From assembly GCF_000276665.1 (NCBI RefSeq), contig NW_004955476.1:9464248-9528247 (forward strand): a stretch of 64,000 nucleotides of DNA, written 5' to 3'. How positions within the stretch are numbered: the stretch's first letter is position 1; the number at the start of each line of letters is the position of its first letter. Made by a program: the position numbers and the translations under genes. The stretch comes from Chinchilla lanigera (lineage: Eukaryota > Chordata > Mammalia > Rodentia > Chinchillidae). The notes below the pieces were generated by a model. That model was given only the letters and a program-made list of their open reading frames with translations. It was not told the DNA's origin and did no database searches. This document shows, in pieces, positions 44,575-57,298 of the stretch.

Positions 44575-45540
44575 TTGTTTTTAAAAACAGCTTTATTGGA
44601 AAATAATTGACAGAGAATAAGTCAGTTGTGCAATTGACAGGCACATATTTAAGGAGAAAATTTGATAAGTTATGAAATATATATTTACCTGTAAAAGCAT
44701 CAAAGCAATCAAGATAATAAACATATCCATTACCCCAAAAAAATCACTCCTGAAGTTTCTCTGTAAGTCTTTTCAAACTCTCCCTCCTGTCTCCCCCTAC
44801 TTTCCTATCTCCAGGCAACCAGCAAGCCGCTGTCTATCATTCTGGATTATTTTCTAAAATCGCATATAAGTGCAATCAAGCAATATGTGTTACTTTTGGT
44901 TTCGCTGTTTTCCTTTAGCGTGATTATTTGGAGATGTATCCCAACTGCTGTGTGTATCAAGCGTTTGTTCTGCTTTATATACTGTTACATGGACATAACA
45001 AAATTTGATTACTTAGTCACGTATGGATGGACATTTGCATTGTTTCCAGCTCTTTGGGCTTTTTGAAATAAAGTTGCTGTGAACATGCATGTGCATGTAT
45101 GAACATGTACTGTATGAACATACACTTTCATTTTCTTTGGGTAAATTTCAAAGAGTAGAATAACTAGGCCACAAAGTACACAAATGTTCAATGTTTTAGG
45201 GAAGATAACCAACTGTTATCCAAAGTGGCTGAAACATTTTTTAACTTCCACCAACTCTGTATGAGAGGAGCTCCCCTGGTTGTATATCCTCCCGAGTTCC
45301 TAGTATGATTGGTCTTTTAAACATTAGATGTTTTAATAGATTTATAGGGATACTTCCTTGTAGGCTTATTTTTGCATATGCCCTGATTTTCATATGCCAA
45401 CTGTATATCTCCTTATTTAAGCACACTACCTGTCAAAATCATCTATCTGCCTGTACCTATTTCCTGACTGCTTTTCTGTGTATTTTGCAAGTTCCCTACT
45501 CATGTACTAATGTGTCAACCACCAAATTTGGTGACTGGCA
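44575..45540 (-). mobile_element. Old L1 fragment, antisense
   Basis: AACAGCTTTATTGGAAAATAATTGACA, CCAGGCAACCAGCAAGCC, GATGGACATTTGCATTGTTTCCAGC, AAATAAAGTTGCTGTGAACATGC and AACTGTTATCCAAAGTGGC are the classic landmarks of the reverse complement of old L1 3' sequence, in order. Many indels; inactive. Confidence 0.85.
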
Positions 45541-45554
45541 AATTTGGGGTTAAC

Positions 45555-45760
45555 GTGTGGCAGTGCAGTGTTGCCACTTTCAGGTCATAGAGGGTCTGCT
45601 TGGGTTTGTGCTCCTGCCCCACCTGCCAGTATGACCCCGAAGAAGTGATTCACTTCTCTGAACCTCAGGTTCCTCATTTGTAATGATAAATAATGATACC
45701 TCATGTACTAGGATGCACAATAATGAATGGGTTTAGTGTTTGGCTCAGAACACGACTGCT
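45555..45760 (+). mobile_element. MIR SINE
   Basis: GCCAGTATGACCCCGAAGAAGTGATTCACTTCTCTGAACCTCAGGTTCCTCATTTGTAATGATAAATAATGATACCTCATG follows the MIR core and 3' end closely (given here as joined blocks of the core ACCT-GGGCAAG-TACTT, CTCTGAGCCTCAG-TTCCTCAT, AATAATAGTACCT). Confidence 0.8.
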
Positions 45761-48135
45761 CTGCTAGCCTAAGAGGAAGAGCCCAGATTCACACCTGGGT
45801 CCCTGACTCTGGGGGCCGAATCCTTGGCTCCTGGACCTCTGCGTACCTGTTTGTTAGAGGGCTGCGCTCCTGTTGAGAAAAGTTCCCTCTGTGTTCTCAC
45901 TTGGGCCAGCTCTTTTGATGTACAGTATCCCAGTTCCGGCTCCGATGTAAGCACCTCCTAACTGCCTATGCCATCAGAAGTGTTTGGAGAGCAGCTTTCT
46001 AAGTCCTCAAATACAGTAGGACTTTTTTTGTCAACAGTAAATGAGATCAAAAGGTAAATGAATAAGGGAAAAAAAGAAACCTTCTAAGGAGCAATATCTC
46101 TAGGCTGTTAGAGGTAAATCACTCTTTTCCCTCATTGCTAATTTTTAAGTCTGTCTTTAAAAAATTAATTCTATCTTCATGAGTTAGCAAAAAGAAATGA
46201 AAGACATTTACTATCCTTCCCAAGCTAGCAATTGTTTCCTCTCCATGATTTTCTTTTACAGTTTAATATTCCACATTCAGAAGATGGCGAAAAGGTTAGG
46301 AACACACACGTGCATTTCAGTTTTTAAGCTAGCGATCAAATAGAAATAAAGAAACAAGCTTTAATAATTACAGAGTACACCGTAGCTTGCTGGCAGCACC
46401 CGGCGCATGTTGAAGGTCAAACACTTCACTTTTTAAAATATTTGTAAAACACTACTGGACTAAATGGCTTTCATCTTCTGGATTCTGGTAGACTAAAAAT
46501 GATATTGATGTTATCAATACAAATTTAAATGCCTAATGAATATTCTAAGCCAGGAAACAGCACAGTCTGCAGTGTGAGGGCTCTTGAAATTAATGCGTAT
46601 TATCTCGAGCTCCGGAGCCCACAGACGCATTTATACCCTTGGGGAGGGAGGCTTGTAACCTCCACTCGGATTGGGCGTCCAGCAGCCAGGCAGCCCTGAG
46701 ACACCATGGGCTTAGGATCATTCCAGCCTTCCCATGAATAGAGAGAGGGGGAGAGAGGTCTAAATAAGTTAAAAGAACCAGAAAATTCAACAATGTGTCA
46801 CAAATAGTGAGGTCATTATGCCTGGATAACCCCGGATATTAACGGTTGCCGAAAGTGAAACACTACCCACAACTTAGCACTCAGCGAGCCCTGCTCTGAA
46901 TCAGTGATCTTCTGTCCCACAAGGGTGGCATTTTACAGTTCAGCGCAAAATAAAACTGACCCTGATATCTTCATTTGTCCCTCTTTTTGCTGTGCATATT
47001 TCACAGTGCAGTGATTTGGGGTCCATCATGTGTCACTTGCTAGAGTTGTAACTACAGAGCTTACTTGAAATGTGTATGCACAGGAAAAAATGCAGTGAAC
47101 TGAAGAAATGGGAACTAATCCTTAAGCTTCATATCAATTTAAAGTTCTTCTCTGGGTTTAAACACCACAGGTTAAACGTTTTAAAGCGGTTGGTGAACTT
47201 ACATTGCTTTAAATGTTAGGATTCCCTGCCAAGAAAATTAATTGGGAACATTGTTTAAGTGGCCATTTAATCATTTTCCAACTTACGGGATCAAGAGAAC
47301 ATTATAAATAAGAAACAAGGACTGGAGAATTTACCTATGCCCCTTGCGGATTTGCGGCATGCACAGTTCTCTGTCCTAGCAGGTGACAGGCTTTCGTTTT
47401 GAAAGAGGAAGGGAGAGTTGTATCTAAAATGATTTTTTAAATTGTTCCTTTTTATTCATGTGTCTTTTTATTTTTCATGGCTTAGCTGTGCAGACAACAC
47501 AGGACTGAAGAAAAATATCTCTAAAATGTTTTGATTGTAATGAGCACTTGGAAGCCATGCTTGTCTCGCTGGACTGAGGAAAAAGAGCCTGTGTGCTCAG
47601 CACTTTGTATGTCAAGGTCTTGGGCTCAACTCTGCCAGCGGCTTTGTGTGCCAGCGTCACAGTTACCGTGCAGGGTCACCTAAGAAAATGAGGTAAATAG
47701 GCCCATTGCCCATAGGCACACAGGGTCCACTCACACCCTCCCATAGCAACTGTGTGCGCCTTCCCAAGGCTGCCAAGGGGTTCTGGTTCTGATCTTTCTT
47801 ACTCCAAAGCCACAGCTCAGTAAACACTTCCATTGTTGTGGAGGAAAGTTTAGATAGTACGGGTTTTACGGTGTCATGAAATTCTGGAAACAGACCCCAT
47901 GACATTACAGCTATGAGATCTAAGGAGGGGCCTCCCTTAGCACAGGTCCAGCTGTCCTCCGGGAGAAGGCTGGGTCTAGGGGCCAGGTGTGATTTGTCAT
48001 TGGCTGTCACAGCCGCTCCACTCGGTGGCAGTGCCAAGATGAAAACACCTCCACCAGCTTAGATGGGTTACACACGAAGTGGCACTGTGTTTTCTCATGA
48101 AGTCAGACAAAGAGCTCCCTTTGCTGCTTACCCCC
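45761..48135. other. Mostly repeat-free non-coding block
   Basis: No gene is supported. The stretch at about 46.1-47.4 kb is free of recognised repeats and could be conserved non-coding sequence. At 47660-48060 there is a GC-richer segment, open in one minus-strand frame, that might be an old LTR; it was not assigned. Confidence 0.4.
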
Positions 48136-48139
48136 CTCA

Positions 48140-48265
48140 CTATCATCAGCTAAAACTCTGCAGGATTCTTAGGAGATTAAATAATAAATGTATATAAGGT
48201 GCCTAACATATGTGACATAGTAAGTAGATGCTCCACAAAACAGTAGCTATTATTATTAAATCAGA
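48140..48265 (+). mobile_element. MIR 3'-end fragment
   Basis: CTTAGGAGATTAAATAATAAATG, AAGGTGCCTAACATATGTGAC and ATAGTAAGTAGATGCTCCAC match the MIR 3' half. Confidence 0.65.
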
Positions 48266-48894
48266 CCAAACACACTATCAAAAGGACCAACAGTTAATAG
48301 TCCCGGGGTTGGAAGCAGAAGTCAGGAAAATCTCTTCTACCCCCGGTGTGCTTTGGTGTATGAGGTGAATAATATCTCGGTACCTTTGTAGCATAATTAT
48401 CCTGTGTGTTTGCTTTTAACTTCCCAAGAGTCAAAGGATAATTTAAGAATTTATTTAAAGGAGAAGTTTCAATCTTCTCTCTTCCCCAAACTAAGTACAG
48501 CAAACAACGTTTACATCTACAGCAGAGTTTAAAAAGCGGCGCAGTAGGGAAGTGTGGGACAGGAACATGAGACAGAAGCACATGCAGACTCTGCAGGCAG
48601 AAGAGCGTAGTTCACTGACAAAAAGGATGGCAGGGCGTGTGTGCTCTTGCGCACATCAGGCCTGACAGCACAGTGGTGAAGCAAAATGTGTCAGCACTGC
48701 TGATGTTCTGGTAGAAAGGGTGCCGTGCACCATGCTTCGTACTTGGGGTTCCTTTGAAAGCTGCGTCCTCGCTGAGACTGTGCACAGTCTTCTCGCAGTG
48801 CTGATCCACTGTGTGCCGTGATGTTGTGTGGGCAAAGCTCAGCGTGAAGACTGAGGAATGGTGCCACCTCGCAGCAGGGACCATGTGTGGCTCT
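48266..48894. other. Non-coding sequence
   Basis: No gene or clear repeat is recognised. Confidence 0.4.
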
Positions 48895-49265
48895 TGGTTA
48901 CTTTTCTCTTGGTCCTGGGGCAAAATACCCAATACCACAATTAAGGAAGGAAAGGTTTATTTAGCTCACTGTCTGTGGAGGTTTCAGTCCATGCATGGCT
49001 GGCTCCAAGGCAGAGTGGCACATGGCAGAGGGCAACAGTTCATGGCAGCTGAAAATAGCAAAAGCAGCAAGAGCAAAAGGGAGGAGCAGCACTGGAAAGC
49101 AGGTTCTTTCCCTCCCTTACACTGTATGCAGGCTGCCCACCTCAGGGCAGGTGCAGCACTCACACCCATAACCCCAGCACTGGACCATGGATCCATCATA
49201 ACTCTAGAAGCCCGCCCTAGGACTGCATGAGGCTTTCGGGGGACATCCAGACACAAACCATAACA
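48895..49265 (-). mobile_element. MaLR-type solo LTR, near complete
   Basis: From TGGTTACTTTTCTCTTGG through GGGGCAAAATACCC, GGAAAGGTTTATTTAGCTCAC, GGTTTCAGTCCATGCATGGC and GGCTTTCGGGGGACATCCAG to ACAAACCATAACA. This is the best preserved of the minus-oriented MaLR LTRs in the window. It has TG...CA ends and no internal retrovirus-like genes. Confidence 0.8.
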
Positions 49266-49985
49266 GGCTATGAACAAGCTCTAGGCTTGGTTTTTCTCAC
49301 ACCTGGAGGCATGCTTGCCTGAGGACGTGCGGAAATCCTGGGGGCTAGACAACAGCAAGAACAGAGAAAGCCATCATAAGAGGCAACAGTTCACTACTCT
49401 TTTCCTTGAACACTCACGTGCAATTGGGCACCAGAGCCTGGGACAGCCCTGCTAGCAAGCAAGCAAGGGAAAGTCACCAGTGCAAACAGACGCATGCTCT
49501 GGGGCACCTTGGTAACCAGCCACACACTGGCTTCCAGCCACAGAGTCCACTACTTGAGGAGCTCCGCCCTCTGATGGAGACAGAGGCTGTGAAGACAATA
49601 TCAGGGTCCACCTGCACCGTGCGCAGAGGTTATGCACTTTTAACTCCCAATCTAAAAGCGAGCCTTCCTCAACACACTTACCCAAAATAAGGGATCCCTA
49701 AACATTATGCAGTCTGACTGAGAAGGTCTCTCTTCAAAAAGTACCCCTCAGTCAGTCTCCTTTAACCAATCAGAGCACTCTTTCTTAAACACTAGTGGAT
49801 ATGCGAGACCCTGGACTGTGTGTCACAGAACATTACAAAACATGGTCTTTTATGCTAAAAACAACTTGCAGCACAATAGAGGCCTCCTTTATCACACACA
49901 CAATTTCATGTTAAACTCTAGACAAGCCATTAAATAATGTTAGCATGGGCATGCAAAAAGTGGGAGGCTCGTTCCTGCTGGAACA
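49266..49985. other. Non-coding sequence
   Basis: No gene or clear repeat is recognised. Confidence 0.4.
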
Positions 49986-49989
49986 GCCA

Positions 49990-50330
49990 AACAGTGGCGC
50001 ATCTTGAAAGAGACGAATTGTGAAACAGGCCTTGAAGGACAGAGATGGCTCGACAGGAACAATGAAGAACAAAAACGTATTCCACGTCAAGGCAAACAGG
50101 TTTCATCGATGTGTCTGGGATTTGCCTGTAGGTCCAGAGGTAAATTTGGCCAAAAAGTGCAAAGAGTCCAGTGCAAGGCTGTGGAGTCCTGTAGGAAGGC
50201 AGGGGGAGCCAGGGAACTCTTTTAGGTGGGGGCTTGATTACAGCGGATTTTGGTAAGATCAGTCTGACACGGAGAGACAAACTGGATTGTGAACCGGAGA
50301 CATCAAAGGCAGCAGAAATGACTAGGGGCG
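49990..50330 (-). mobile_element. L2 LINE, minus strand, diverged
   Basis: AGGCCTTGAAGGACAGAGATGG, GTGCAAAGAGTCCAGTGC, TTTTAGGTGGGGGCTTGATTACAGCGG and TTTTGGTAAGATCAGTCTGAC match in order the L2 reverse complement (TTTTGAGCAGGGGAGTGACATGATCTG, AAAAGATCACTCTGGC). Confidence 0.5.
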
Positions 50331-50339
50331 CCATTCCAA

Positions 50340-53300
50340 GACAAAGGGCTAGAAGCTGAAGCTCAGGGACAGCTGTAGGATGGCCGGGAGGGGACTGGTG
50401 GGCCAGTTACTGCACCCCCATAACCGTGTCCCTCCTCACATTGCTTCTGTCAAAGGTGCTGTGCAACTTCTAGTACTTCTCACTTAAGACTTACTTGTCA
50501 AATCGTCACCCACTCCTGTCACTTGCAAAAGTCCTGTTATTCATAGTCAAAAGCTTTATCTCCTAAATTAAATGATTGCTAATCCTGAGTAATTCCTCCA
50601 AAATTTTAAGTACCAATATTTCTTTATATAAGATTCTAGTAATATACCAATTCGTACTTTAACCCCTCCCCCAGGTGGCATGGCTTCAACAACAAAATTA
50701 TTTTCTAATACCAAAAAGTCTATCCTATATCTGTGATAATAGCTACTCAGGTGAACAGCAAATTATTTTGAAAACACATATTAAACATTCAAAAGGCAAC
50801 ACTTCATAAATGTGATCAAACGGTAACTTAAGGGGACAACTAATATATTAGTTAACAATTCTATAATGAAAGGTAGGAATTTCTCAAGCAAGGAAATGTC
50901 CTATGTCTCCTGAGGGTAAAAATGAAATTTTTAAAAATACACCAAACCGTGAACCCCAACATAAGCAGATTTGACTTACAGCTTTCTTATTACATATTCG
51001 CCTGGTTGGCCAGGAGTGGCTGAGCCCCAGAGGGAAAGCCCCCGCGGTTTCTGAACAATGCTGAACCATACTCTCCTAATCCACCCACTGCAGGACTCAG
51101 CATTTAAAGTAGCACTTGAGCTCAACCTCCTAACTCCAAGTGCCATCCCATCCCAAAGTCCCCTCTGCCACTGGGCAGAAGATTGTTTTGACTGGAATTA
51201 GTCAGACAGAAGAACCCTACTGCCAACTGCTTCATTGTATAGCACCTGCTGCCAGTGCCTAAATTCTTGTTATCTGCACCACACGGTTTAATCTTTTAAC
51301 AGTTGGCCTATTGGTGCAGAGCGAAGGGGGCCTTTGTCTCTGTGCTGGGCTGGCACCCAGAATGAACACCATGCTGTTCTTCAAGAGATATTCTGCTGGA
51401 CTGTTCCCAAGTGATTCCACAGAGGGCAGGCGCAGCCAGGTCCACTAAGGAGGCTTCATTTTGTGTTATTAGAGACAGCGAGACTTTGAAACTGAAAGTG
51501 CCCATTCCATTTATCTTCTGTGACTATACCTTTTCCTTCTGCATTCAAAACAGTTATTGCAAGAAATTCATTTTCAATGTCTTGTTGCTTAAAAAGAAAG
51601 AGGATTCCTCAAGAGTATTTCACGTTAGCAAAAGCCCGATGGAAATATTTTTTTTAAATTGTGGTTCCAGAGAAGGGACGTAAGCCACTCCAACCCTGGG
51701 ACACTGCTCAGCTGTCTAGTTACACCAAAGCTGCTACACACAGCCCACAGCCTGGGCCCTGGACATCTCTTTTCAAAGCTTGGTTTCTGGCAAAGATTGC
51801 TCCTTCTGTTTAATTCAGTCTGATGGCTTAGCTTTAGAGCAATATTTATGACAGGTGGAAGGTAAAAAAAAACTGTGTGCATGTGTAGAAAGCTATGGTG
51901 GAGAGAGAGTGATATGAAATACATGCTGTCGTGTCTCTTAGAAAACCTTCCTTTACGTAACCCATTTAAATGACCGTTTTAGTTTTGTGTCTCTGAATAA
52001 ACTGTTCTGACATAGAAGCAATGATAAAAATGAAGCAGAGCCAATTAAAACTTCTGGTTCAATTTTTTCCCCAGTGACCAATGATGGCAAAGTAGCCTTC
52101 ACTGCTGTTGTACAAATTCACGATAATAAGAACTACGTGTGACCTTTTATTGCAAATCTACCAAGGAACAGACTGCAAGATAATGACATTTTTCTTAGAA
52201 GCAAAAGCCCACAGATTACAACCTTTATTAATATAAATTATTTACCACCTAAAAATGTTTCCAAAACTTTTAAGAGAGTATTTAGGGCAGAGTTAAATAA
52301 TTTTATACACAAATTAAAGTCACAACTATAAGGAATGAGATAAAAATTTCTTCTCACGTCTTTGCTATTCACTCTGAAGCCATCTCCATTCTCATACTCT
52401 GTGGCTCATCACCCACCCACCTTTCTGGCCGGTAGAGAGGACAGTGGGAAAGCAGAAAATGTCAGTAAATGCCTAATTATGCAACCAAGTGAGGCAAAAG
52501 AGCTCTGATGCTGAGGAGCAGTTCCCAAGGAGCTCCCAATCGTGATCGGAAGATACGGCCAGGAGTGGGGAGCTTCAAGAACTTTGTCTTGCGCTAACGA
52601 CAACCAGGCAAATGTAAACCAAACTCTCGTATTTGCTCCAGCATGTTAAAATCTGACAGGAAATATTGCTTCTGTTGCTTGCTCTCCATAGGAAAATAAA
52701 GAATCCCTTGCCTTTTCCCAGCCTCTCTGTGATGAAAATAATAATGCTGAGTAAATGTGAATAACGTGGCAGTTACGTATTCTGCCACCTTCTACAAACA
52801 CTGAATTCAAAGTCAGCTAGTAACAACACATAGGCCATAATTCTCAACTCATAATTTGGTGGTTTTCTTGCTATTTCCATTCACAAGGTTGTCACTAGTG
52901 CCTTGATTTCTGGGAAGCCACATCCAAGAAGTGGAGCCAGAATGAATTTCCTCTTCCTTCTGGCCGAACACTGAGGCAGCCCCTTTTCCAGCTGCTTTCC
53001 CAAGATCATCCTCCCTTCCAGGTCCCCGGAAATGTTTTTTCTTTTCTATCAACTACCATGAAGCTTAGATCGCATTCATCTCACGTAAACATGTCATTTT
53101 ACTGCTTTAAACTGTGTCGGTCTAGAAACGCTGCCAGTTTAAGTAACAATAGTGAGCCATTGAAAGATGTAGGTGCCAAATTGTCAACTTCTAGTAGACT
53201 CCAAATCTGTTTTTAAAGTGGATAAAAGGGCAACAGGTTGTAATTGCCTGGGTTGTATCTGTCTCCCACATTACAAATGGGGATTATACGTTCCAAATAT

Positions 53301-53847
53301 TTCTCGGTAGGAAAGGTTTTACTTGTCAATAAGAGATTTAAAAGAACAGTCAGGGGTTGGGCACAGATATATCTGTCTCCAGCCAATTTTAAAACCTATG
53401 CATCAAAAATATCGGCTTTTGCTTCCCTTCCCTCAACCCCTGTTGTAATCCTCTTAGCGCCTTCTTTACCTCAATGAGCAGCAAGATTCCACAATAAAAT
53501 GCTCGACAGAAATCTATCCCTCTGCCTGAGTCCATCCCTCAGAGCACTCTTTCCAGGTTATTAAATTACTATTCCCAATGGACTGATCACCTCTCTGTAA
53601 ATAATTGAAGACTATTTTTTTCTCTGAAAGGATTTTAAAGGTTTCCTAGCTAAGAGAAAGTCATTCTTCCCCAAAAGCTTTTCTTTACTAACCAGTTTAT
53701 CAGGTTTTGCTTTCTTATGCTGCTATTTTTGTTGGACCAGAGTTTTATTCAAAATCAATTCCTTCTTTCAAAAACACAGTGGTGTAAAAACATTGATTGA
53801 AAATGAATATTTCCACATTTTCTCTAAATCTTTAGAACCAATTAATA
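50340..53847. other. Mostly unique non-coding sequence
   Basis: No gene is supported. The AT-rich stretch at about 51.95-52.35 kb is free of recognised repeats and looks like candidate constrained non-coding DNA by composition alone. Confidence 0.4.
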
Positions 53848-54007
53848 ATGGTAAATAATTGCAGACAGTTATTCTGTCTTTTTGGAACATCAGAGGATGT
53901 CACTGGTCTTATAAAGCCCAACTATGACCAAAGAAGCAAAGAGCAGATCCTCTCTACGTCCCTCTCCCTTTACCTCTTTGATGTCCAATTTTTCTCTAAG
54001 ATTGAGC

Positions 54008-54111
54008 TGATCTTATTAAATGAATTAATTTGTGAATTCATTTTTGTTTTGCCAAATCTGAGCCTACAGATATTGCACAGAGACAAGCATGACCAGGATA
54101 TTCTGTGTCCT
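54008..54111 (+). repeat. 104-bp duplicated segment, source copy
   Basis: This segment, from TGATCTTATTAAATG to ATTCTGTGTCCT, recurs at 55990-56093 with a constant offset of 1982 bp and a single difference (A at 54095, G at 56077). It is embedded in ordinary unique sequence on its left, so it is taken as the template. It matches no known repeat family, so the similarity reflects a local copying event. Confidence 0.95.
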
Positions 54112-54118
54112 TCAGGAG

Positions 54119-54187
54119 TTTTTTTTTGTTTGGTTGGTTTTGTTTTGTTCTGGTTTTTTTTGTTTGTTTGTTTTTTGTTTTTTTTGT
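54119..54187 (-). repeat. T/G-rich simple tract
   Basis: TTTTTGTTTGGTTGG, TTTTGTTTTGTTCTGG and TTTGTTTGTTTG on the + strand. It resembles the A-rich tail of a minus-strand SINE, but no SINE body is attached. It starts 7 bp after the end of the duplicated source segment. Confidence 0.8.
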
Positions 54188-55904
54188 CAGTACAAGATAA
54201 AGACCTCCTGGGTTAGCGCAAACACAAGGCTGGGATCAGATCTTGTCCCTGCTCTGATATTTGCAGTTGCTCCTTGATTTTTGCAGAACCAGAATCCCTA
54301 CCACCAAATCAAGCCCCTTCATAATGTAAGCACAACATTTCCTAGGACCTACCATTCTACTCTGCCTACCCCCAAACCACTGGAATGTGCCCTAACTTGG
54401 ACCCCAATTGACACTGGAGCATGGAAGAGATGTCACAAGAGGAACAACACTTAGTTCACTGCCTTCATCATCAGCAAAGAAGGAATGCAATGTGGTGTCA
54501 CCACCAGAAGTCTCAGAGCAATTTAGAGAAGATCTCATGAAGCAGCCACTAATAGGTAGGGCTACGTGATGAGCAGGATTTCAGTGGCATCTCCTGAGCA
54601 CCAACCACATGCCAGACTCCATGCTAGGCTATGCTGCAAGGTAGTCGGAGAAGGCTGAAGGGTGCAGACAAAGACAGAAAAATCACAGGCAGCATAGAGC
54701 ACCTTCAGAACCCAGCAAAGGAGTGACCTGGCTTGGCTCATACACAAAGAACACATGGAACAATCAGCATTGAAGGACTGGCTACAGCCAAGCAACAACA
54801 ACAAAAATCCACTCAGCAAAATGCACTGTGCCCTTGCCCTACATTCAAGGGCTAGCGCTTAGAAACATAAAGCCGAGGCATCACGATGTTGCCAAAGGGT
54901 TCTCAAGGTAATCGCGGAGAAAGACACAAAAGCAAATGCCCATCCCAGCACATAGACTGCAAGAGCAAAGTCGAAGGGTGAAAAGGAGTTCTGAGAACAC
55001 AGAGAGAGGTGGGTTCTCTGTGGAGGTCAGGATCAGAGAAGGGTGGAGAGGAGGAGGAGAGGCTGAGTAACAAGTTGAGAGGCGAAGAGGGTAACGGCTG
55101 GGTGTAGATCCCTGATAAAACCAACGAAGCCACGGCTCCAGTGTACCAAAGCACGCTATGACACACAACTGCTCAGTCCTAGCTGCACTGTAAGACACAG
55201 AGAAGATCGAACAGCGGCAAGGCCGGAAAGGTAAACTGAGAGTGGGGAGGGGGAGTACCGAGATCCACGCAGGCCCGGGGAGAGTGACGGGGCTTCAGCA
55301 GGGCAACAGGCGGAGACACAGGGTTTTGAGTAGGAAAATATAGTTATAGCAAAAATCTAGTGAAAAATACCAGGGACCAGATTTATGGTAAAGAAAGCTG
55401 AATGTTAGGTAAATATAAAATATAAAAGGCATTAATTAGTGTGCCATTTCACTTACTTTTACTTTCTAAATTTGCTAAAAAATAAAATTAGATATATTTT
55501 TGTTCTATTTTTATAATAACACTGTTTGCATTCATATGCTTCTTGAAACAGCCAAGACTTTCGATATGAATTTGGACATAACAGACAGACGCTGGGAGGA
55601 GCAGGCCGGAACTGAGGAAGACCAAGCCCAGGCGAAGCGCCTTTCACCTTGCATCATACACACAGGACCTGGTCTGACTGACAGGAGTCTGACTTTTCTG
55701 GGGGTGCTCTATTCCCGTCTGTACCTTTTGGCTCTGATTTCTTTGTGTTCAAAAATTAAAGTTTATACAGCTGAAATGAATAACAACCTTACACAGAGTT
55801 CTCCAGCTAAGAAATACAAAATAATTATTCCTTCTTTGAAGATATACTTACCACACTTTTAACAGTTCAGTTTCATGGGGAAAAAATTCTTTACTAGATG
55901 GATA
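54188..55904. other. Non-coding sequence with possible L2/MIR piece
   Basis: CCTGAGCACCAACCACATGCCAGACTCCATGCTAGG at about 54592-54628 resembles the reverse complement of the L2/MIR 3' end. No gene is supported in the remainder. Confidence 0.4.
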
Positions 55905-56130
55905 AATTGATAATAGGTAAAGATAATAATAATAGGTAATAGTATAATAGGTAGTAATAGATAATAATAGTAATAGATAATGATCTTATTGATCTTATTA
56001 AATGAATTAATTTGTGAATTCATTTTTGTTTTGCCAAATCTGAGCCTACAGATATTGCACAGAGACAAGCATGACCGGGATATTCTGTGTCCTACTACTA
56101 ATAATAGTAATAGGTAATAGGTAATTATTG
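55905..56130. repeat. TAA/TAG-type microsatellite interrupted by a 104-bp insertion
   Basis: Units of AATAGGTAATAG, TAATAATAG and GATAATAATAG occupy 55905-55980 and resume at 56094-56130 (ACTACTAATAATAGTAATAGG). Between them lies the second copy of the 104-bp segment. Confidence 0.9.
55990..56093 (+). repeat. 104-bp duplicated segment, inserted copy
   Basis: 103 of 104 positions match 54008-54111 in the same orientation. It is flanked on both sides by the same microsatellite, so this copy is the insertion. TGATCTTAT is repeated in tandem at the left junction (55981-55989, then 55990-55998), while the source has it once. Confidence 0.95.
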
Positions 56131-57154
56131 TAAATTAATAAACAGATCTGGCCTGAGTGTCCGTGAACTGGGTTTGCTAAGGAACTGGCATTCCTTTGAT
56201 TCCTTGACCATACAGCCAGCCAATCCGATTCTACAGTTCTCAGAGGAAACAGCTATTTTAAAGACTTCAACAGCCCCAACTCACAACTGGAACAAAGGAT
56301 TTAAATGATGTAGTTCAAATAGAATGTTTTCCCAAGGAGGTATTTTATATATTATTTCAGTTTTGAAGTATGTAACAAAAAGCAAAGAAAAATATTCGCG
56401 CTAACATTTTAGACAACTATAGTTTTAGATAGAACTTTCAGGACTTAAGATGTGCCTCAGTGTTAGGGAGCATGAAAATCCGGGTTAGGTTGTCAGCACA
56501 AAAAACAAATTAAATATCCAAAGTTTAAATTTAATTACATTGTTAAACAAAACAACAGAAAATATTTCACAACTATCCGTTGAGTTCATAACATATTGAC
56601 TGACTGTCTGATATATAAAATGTACACAGTAAGTACAATAAGCAAAACCAGACCTTTTTGTGTAGGAAATAGCTTTTCAAGTCCACCTTTTCATATTGGT
56701 CAGGTGTGTGTTGACTGCTATAGTTGAAAATGATTGAAAATCCTTCACAAACCACCAACTAAGTAAAGCAAAATATTCAGTTCTTTTGGTTAGAGTAAAA
56801 AGCAATTTAGTTATAATGTGCCTTACTAGTATAACAATGTATACATCTTAATCTCTATTAGTGAGAGAAATAGAGAATGTATAATGCAGAATATTTTCAA
56901 ACAGAACTTTGTACAATGTCGTGGTATTTATAATTGGAAAAGATAAGGCTTTAAAAGTTTACCTTGCACTTTACTAGGATAGTGGGAGATTCCATGACTA
57001 AGTAATTAATAACCAAAAAATGACTTTTAATCTTACAGAATTATAAGTAGTGGAGACCACCTTTGTTGTTAAATTTGTATTCTATACCCTGGACTGTGAA
57101 CAATAGTGATGTTTTTATATTTATAATGGTTGTGCTGTACATCCTACTTTGGCA
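56131..57154. other. AT-rich non-coding sequence
   Basis: No gene or clear repeat is recognised. Confidence 0.45.
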
Positions 57155-57170
57155 TTTTCAAGAGAATCTT

Positions 57171-57298
57171 CCCAGTACTCAGGAGGCTGAGGCAGGAGGA
57201 TCGTTGCAAGTTTGAGACCAGCCTGGGCTACAAAGTGAGCTCAAGGCCAGCCTGAGCTGCCTAGCAAGACCATCTCAAAAAGACAAAAAAAAAAAAAA
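57171..57298 (+). mobile_element. 5'-truncated B1 SINE with target-site duplication
   Basis: It starts abruptly at CCCAGTACTCAGGAGGCTGAGG, so the first ~27 nt with the polymerase III A box are missing. It then has GAGACCAGCCTGGGCTACAAAG, the internal duplication GAGCTCAAGGCCAGCCTGAGC, and a 14-A tail. TCAAGAGAATCTT before and TCAAGAAAATCTT after form a 13-bp target duplication with one mismatch, so truncation happened at integration. Confidence 0.9.
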
